This document shows, in pieces, positions 60,604-64,000 of a DNA stretch of 64,000 nucleotides (position 1 is its first letter; each line of letters begins with the position of its first letter). The DNA comes from Marinobacter antarcticus. GTDB taxonomy: Bacteria > Pseudomonadota > Gammaproteobacteria > Pseudomonadales > Oleiphilaceae. The translations under genes and the position numbers were made by a program. Under the pieces are notes generated by a model. That model saw nothing but the letters and a program-made list of their open reading frames with translations, was not told where the DNA came from and made no database searches. The stretch is taken from NCBI RefSeq assembly GCF_900142385.1, contig NZ_FRAQ01000002.1:1-64000 (forward strand), read 5' to 3'.

Positions 60604-62949
60604 ATGAAGCAGGATAACAAGGTCGTCAGTTTTTCTGGTCAGAAGCCGTTTTCGCGGTTTGATCTGCCGCCGGCACTTGTTCGTCTGCGCGACACTTCAG
60701 GACAGTCTTTGCAAGGCGTACTCGGGCGCTTTTTCGAGCGCGCTGACGATGCCTTGTTTGAACTCGCAGACCGCGCAGGCTCCAACAAAGATCAGACTGT
60801 CTATTTCGATGCCATGCGCGAGCTAAGGCTGCGGCGCAAAGCCATGGCCGTCTCAGTGCTGCAATACGTCAGCCAGGCATTTAACGATATTGGAAAGTTC
60901 CGACCCCGGCAATCCGGGGGGGCGTTGGACGAGGTTGATCAGGATTCACTCAGCCTGGTTGAGCATTCAGACCTTGAGCAACAGGTCGCTATTGATAATC
61001 TGGTCAACAAGCTGCGCAATCGCTACCAGGCCCCGATTCAGCTTTTGTCGTTGCGGGTCAATCATTTGGTTCCCGGAGTGGAGTTGGCTGCTAACCAGAT
61101 GCCTCTCAGCCCGGAAGTTATCTGCGGGGGCCTCGCTGATGCCTGTGCTGATCTGGATATCGATATCCGTGCAAAACTCGTTGTGCTGAAACTGTTTGAC
61201 CGCTTGCTGGCAGACACGCTCGGTGATTTTTATCAGGAAGCTAACCGCACTCTGATTTCGGAAGGCATTCTTCCCGACGTAAAACGGGCCCCGGCCCGCT
61301 CTGCAGTAGGTGCTTCCGGCGCCAGATCAGCGACCTCGGCGCCGGTACCTCCAAGCTCTGTTCGGCGCGGAGCTGGAGAGGAGACGGGCGAGCTGAGCAA
61401 CGGGCAGAATTATGGTTATGACCAGATCCAGGGCGGTGTTTCCCATGCAACGTTTTCTGAATTGAGCGCGCTCCTGCACCATAGGGGCAACTCCCATGCC
61501 ACAGCCGAGCCGGATGCGGCAGGTGAAGCCTATCTCGATACTGACCGGCTGATGGCTCGTCTTAGCCAGGCGCAGGCTTCCAGTGGCCAGTGGGAAGGTG
61601 GTGAAGTCGCTTCTCTCGATCAGCAACTTCAGTCTATTCTTCAAACGGCTAATGGCCAGAAAGCCAGTATCGGCCAGGTGGACAGCGATGTTATCAATCT
61701 GGTGTCCATGCTCTTCGATTTTATTCTGGAAGACCGGCAGTTGCACCCGGTAATGAAAGCGCTGATTGGTCGTTTGCAGATACCGGTATTGAAGGTTGCA
61801 TTGAGCGACAAGAACTTTTTCAACCGGGGTGGTCACCCTGTTCGCAAGCTGCTGAATGAAATGGCTCTTTCTGCCATGGGCTGGAGTGAGAAGCGTCCCG
61901 GGCAGCGCGATCCGCTGCATGAGAAAATCGGGTCGGTTGTGGATCGGGTGCTGAACGAGTTTACGACCAATGTTTCGCTTTTCGATGAGCTCCTGAAAGA
62001 TTTCAGTCATTTTACGGATCTTGATCGCCGTCGGCGCGAGTTGGTAGAACAGCGCCTGCGTGATGCAGAGGAGGGCAGAGCGCGCCAGGAGCATGCATGT
62101 CAGGTTGCAGAATCACTGGTAAAGAATCTTGCGTCCGGAAGAGACATTCCTGAACCTGTTTTCGAGATGCTGAACGAAGCCTGGACAAAGTACCTTCAGT
62201 GGGTCTTGTTGCGGGAAGGTGAGGACAGTGAGCGCTGGGCAGATGCCCGTGAACTGACTGGACACCTTGTCTGGAGTGTCGATCCTCAGCCAGTTGACGA
62301 CTCAACCCGAAGTGAACTTCTCAGAGCTATCCCGGCTATTGTCGACGATCTCCGTGTAGCCCTTCAGGAAATCTCCTGGGATCCATTTGCAACCGATACG
62401 GCGGTTCGCGATCTGGAACTGGCTCACGTTGACGTGTTTCAGCGTCTGGCTACTGCACCATCCCGGCCCGTACCTTCGGTGGTCGAAGACACGCCTGTAA
62501 CCGAAGCGCGAGCTGCGCCCGAGATAAACCGGGCGCCAGAAGCTGCTGAACCGGTTGCCCGGGTAGAGCCGGCGGCAGTGACTGAACCAGACGCAGCTTT
62601 AATGTCGCCCTCTGTGCTTTCAGATCCTGCCGATGGAGCGTCTGCTCTGCAAGATGCAGAAGTGGTTTCCCCGCAATGGCTGAAACAGACAGACAGTCTT
62701 CGTGTTGGCGCCTGGATTGAACTCACCCGTGACGGAACCAGGCTCCGTTGCAAGCTGGCAGCCTTTATAAGGGCTACAGGCAAGTACATTTTTGTCAATC
62801 GCAGTGGGGCGAAGGTTGCGGAGTATCGTCGTCAGGAGCTGGCTTCCGCCATGGCGAGTGGAACCGTCACCATGCTTGATGATGGGTTGATCTTCGACAG
62901 GGCGTTGGAATCCATCATCGACAACCTGCGCAGCAGCCGCAGGGATTGA
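60604..62949 (+). CDS. DUF1631 family protein
   Basis: A 781-residue cytoplasmic protein of the DUF1631 family. Residues about 30-240 and 330-600 are predicted helical and conserved (for example SMLFDFILEDRQLHPVMKALIGRLQ-like region, given here by position 370-395). A low-complexity Pro/Ala/Glu linker covers about 615-685. The C-terminal 85 residues (LRVGAWIELTRDG onward) resemble a PilZ-like beta barrel, and the RxxxR and DxSxxG residues needed for c-di-GMP are not clear. Function unknown. Placed between nadC and ampD, as in Pseudomonas. Confidence 0.85.
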   Translation: MKQDNKVVSFSGQKPFSRFDLPPALVRLRDTSGQSLQGVLGRFFERADDALFELADRAGSNKDQTVYFDAMRELRLRRKAMAVSVLQYVSQAFNDIGKFRPRQSGGALDEVDQDSLSLVEHSDLEQQVAIDNLVNKLRNRYQAPIQLLSLRVNHLVPGVELAANQMPLSPEVICGGLADACADLDIDIRAKLVVLKLFDRLLADTLGDFYQEANRTLISEGILPDVKRAPARSAVGASGARSATSAPVPPSSVRRGAGEETGELSNGQNYGYDQIQGGVSHATFSELSALLHHRGNSHATAEPDAAGEAYLDTDRLMARLSQAQASSGQWEGGEVASLDQQLQSILQTANGQKASIGQVDSDVINLVSMLFDFILEDRQLHPVMKALIGRLQIPVLKVALSDKNFFNRGGHPVRKLLNEMALSAMGWSEKRPGQRDPLHEKIGSVVDRVLNEFTTNVSLFDELLKDFSHFTDLDRRRRELVEQRLRDAEEGRARQEHACQVAESLVKNLASGRDIPEPVFEMLNEAWTKYLQWVLLREGEDSERWADARELTGHLVWSVDPQPVDDSTRSELLRAIPAIVDDLRVALQEISWDPFATDTAVRDLELAHVDVFQRLATAPSRPVPSVVEDTPVTEARAAPEINRAPEAAEPVARVEPAAVTEPDAALMSPSVLSDPADGASALQDAEVVSPQWLKQTDSLRVGAWIELTRDGTRLRCKLAAFIRATGKYIFVNRSGAKVAEYRRQELASAMASGTVTMLDDGLIFDRALESIIDNLRSSRRD

Positions 62950-63022
62950 TCCGTGGTAACAGGCCTTACTTTGTGATTCAATCAAACACACAGTGTAATG
63001 CTCTGATAATTATGGATTCATC

Positions 63023-63673
63023 TTGCCTTATTCAGCTTCTGATCACTCTGACGCGACCGTTTACGGCGAAGACATAAAGGTTCTCCGTGAAACGGGTCGC
63101 CTTTCATCTGCCCGCTGGTGCCCGTCGCCGAACTGCAGCCCCCGCCCCGAAGGCGCGGCTATAAGTCTCCTGGTAGTGCATAGCATCAGCCTTCCTCCTG
63201 GTCAGTTTGGTGGGCGCTACATTGAAGACTTCTTCACGAACTGTCTGAATCCGGCAGAGCACCCGTATTTTTTAACCATTGCTGACATGCGTGTTTCGGC
63301 CCACGCCCTGATTCGCAGGGATGGAGCTGTGGTGCAGTTTGTCAGCTTGCTGGAGAGAGCCTGGCACGCCGGGCGCTCGTGCTTTCAGGGCGTTGAGGAG
63401 TGCAACGACTTTTCCATTGGGATTGAGCTTGAGGGCGCGGATGACATTCCTTATGCGCCCGAGCAGTATCGTGCGCTGACAGAGCTCTCGGCAGTGATCA
63501 GTTCAGCCTGGCCGGACATTACCAGCGATCGTATTACCGGCCACTGTGACATAGCACCCGGTCGCAAGACAGATCCCGGGCCAGCGTTTGAATGGCATTA
63601 TTTCCGGGCTTCTCTGCAGGTTGCTCAGTCTGCCAAACACCGTGGCGAACAGTCTCAAAAAGGAGCTGTGTGA
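63023..63673 (+). CDS. ampD: 1,6-anhydro-N-acetylmuramyl-L-alanine amidase AmpD
   Basis: A zinc amidase of about 216 residues that cuts the peptide from anhydro-muropeptides in the cytoplasm during wall recycling; its loss induces beta-lactamase in relatives. Zinc ligands are the histidine of LLVVHSISLPPG and the histidine and aspartate of GHCDIAPGRKTDPG; GIELEG is the other core element. The start is uncertain: the frame opens at a TTG at 63023 with no clear ribosome-binding site and gives about 20 more residues than usual before the conserved core. The next gene, ampE, starts right after the stop. Confidence 0.85.
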   Translation: MPYSASDHSDATVYGEDIKVLRETGRLSSARWCPSPNCSPRPEGAAISLLVVHSISLPPGQFGGRYIEDFFTNCLNPAEHPYFLTIADMRVSAHALIRRDGAVVQFVSLLERAWHAGRSCFQGVEECNDFSIGIELEGADDIPYAPEQYRALTELSAVISSAWPDITSDRITGHCDIAPGRKTDPGPAFEWHYFRASLQVAQSAKHRGEQSQKGAV

Positions 63674-64000
63674 ATGACTCTGGTGGTGTTTCTTATTGCC
63701 TATCTGGTGCGGCGACGTCTTGACAGTCTCAATGTGATTTCCAGTGATGAACTTTGGCGGCGCTGGCTTCATCAGGGCAGCGTTGTGAAAGCCGGCCGCG
63801 AATCGGATATTCTGCGCGGCCTGGTTCTTGTGGCGGTGCCGTCACTGCTTGCAGGGCTGTGCGTATATATTCTGGCGCTATACGGCTGGCGAATTGCTGC
63901 GTATCCGCTCGAAATTTTTGTGCTCGTGTTGATGATGGGCACGCCAGGCTGGCGACTGTCGGTTGAGCCTTATGCGGAAGCCTGGAAAAAGGGCGACATG
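63674..64000 (+). CDS. ampE: AmpE-family membrane protein (partial, cut by window edge)
   Basis: The first 109 residues of a membrane protein whose gene runs past the end of the window. AGGAG lies about eight bases upstream, and the ATG overlaps the ampD stop region with no gap. A short N-terminal hydrophobic segment, an amphipathic stretch and two further hydrophobic helices (about 48-70 and 75-95) fit the start of AmpE, which in relatives is a membrane partner of AmpD. Assignment leans on the ampD neighbour because the visible part has few fixed residues. Confidence 0.75.
   Translation, partial: MTLVVFLIAYLVRRRLDSLNVISSDELWRRWLHQGSVVKAGRESDILRGLVLVAVPSLLAGLCVYILALYGWRIAAYPLEIFVLVLMMGTPGWRLSVEPYAEAWKKGDM

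Overview
The window reads as a stretch of chromosome from a marine gammaproteobacterium close to Marinobacter. This rests on protein-level resemblance and gene order: the run dnaE-accA-tilS-pyrG-kdsA-eno-ftsB-ispD-ispF-truD-surE-pcm-nlpD-rpoS, the metG-rsxABCDGE-nth run, and the nadC/DUF1631/ampD/ampE neighbourhood all match what I remember of Pseudomonas and its relatives. The genus is an inference. Gene density is high, no intergenic gap exceeds about 240 bp, and I see no tRNA, insertion sequence, prophage, CRISPR array or island-like region. Many gene pairs are joined by stop/start overlaps.

Layout. 1-367: 3' end of a 23S rRNA gene, 5S rRNA and its terminator. 423-6828 (minus strand): a signalling operon with a two-helix membrane protein of unknown function, a sodium/solute-symporter-like hybrid histidine kinase (CrbS/MxtR/CbrA type), a receiver-TPR protein and a sensorless histidine kinase. 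6843-8961 (minus): a strong terminator, then a VC_2705-type sodium:solute symporter and its DUF4212 small subunit. 9173-11814 (minus): a DnaQ-like exonuclease and a cNMP-binding/CBS/DUF294 protein. These blocks together look like a module for uptake and sensing of a small carboxylate such as acetate; the substrate is inferred.

12015-18695 (plus): an Smr-domain protein, a tiny lipoprotein, a two-subunit molybdenum hydroxylase of the isoquinoline 1-oxidoreductase type, the methionine-salvage genes mtnB-mtnD-mtnC and a DUF3080 lipoprotein. 18723-21969 (minus): an orphan GspE/PilB ATPase, a DUF2069 membrane protein, WrbA and an ArsC-family protein. 22044-40788 (plus): a thioredoxin-like lipoprotein, then the long housekeeping run from the replicative polymerase to the stationary-phase sigma factor RpoS, ending with a periplasmic chalcone-isomerase-like protein.

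40856-49093 (minus): metG, the six-gene Rsx/Rnf membrane electron-transport complex and nth (endonuclease III). 49233-52898 (plus): apbC, dcd, a YjaG-family protein and avtA. 52895-55454 (minus): a DUF3108 protein, purN and purM. 55667-59498 (plus): a DUF2066 protein, a CDP-alcohol phosphatidyltransferase, the replication regulator hda, an orphan ParA and a YqcC-family protein. 59529-60368 (minus): nadC. 60604-64000 (plus): a large DUF1631 protein, ampD and the start of ampE, which is cut by the window edge.

Most of the window is core genome. The points that most deserve a second look are the three-protein phosphorelay operon with an attenuator-like terminator just upstream, an EF-hand-like loop in the symporter, the translational coupling of a phospholipid synthase to Hda with an orphan ParA alongside, the basic glycine-rich insert in TruD, and paired repeats in front of the DUF1631 gene.
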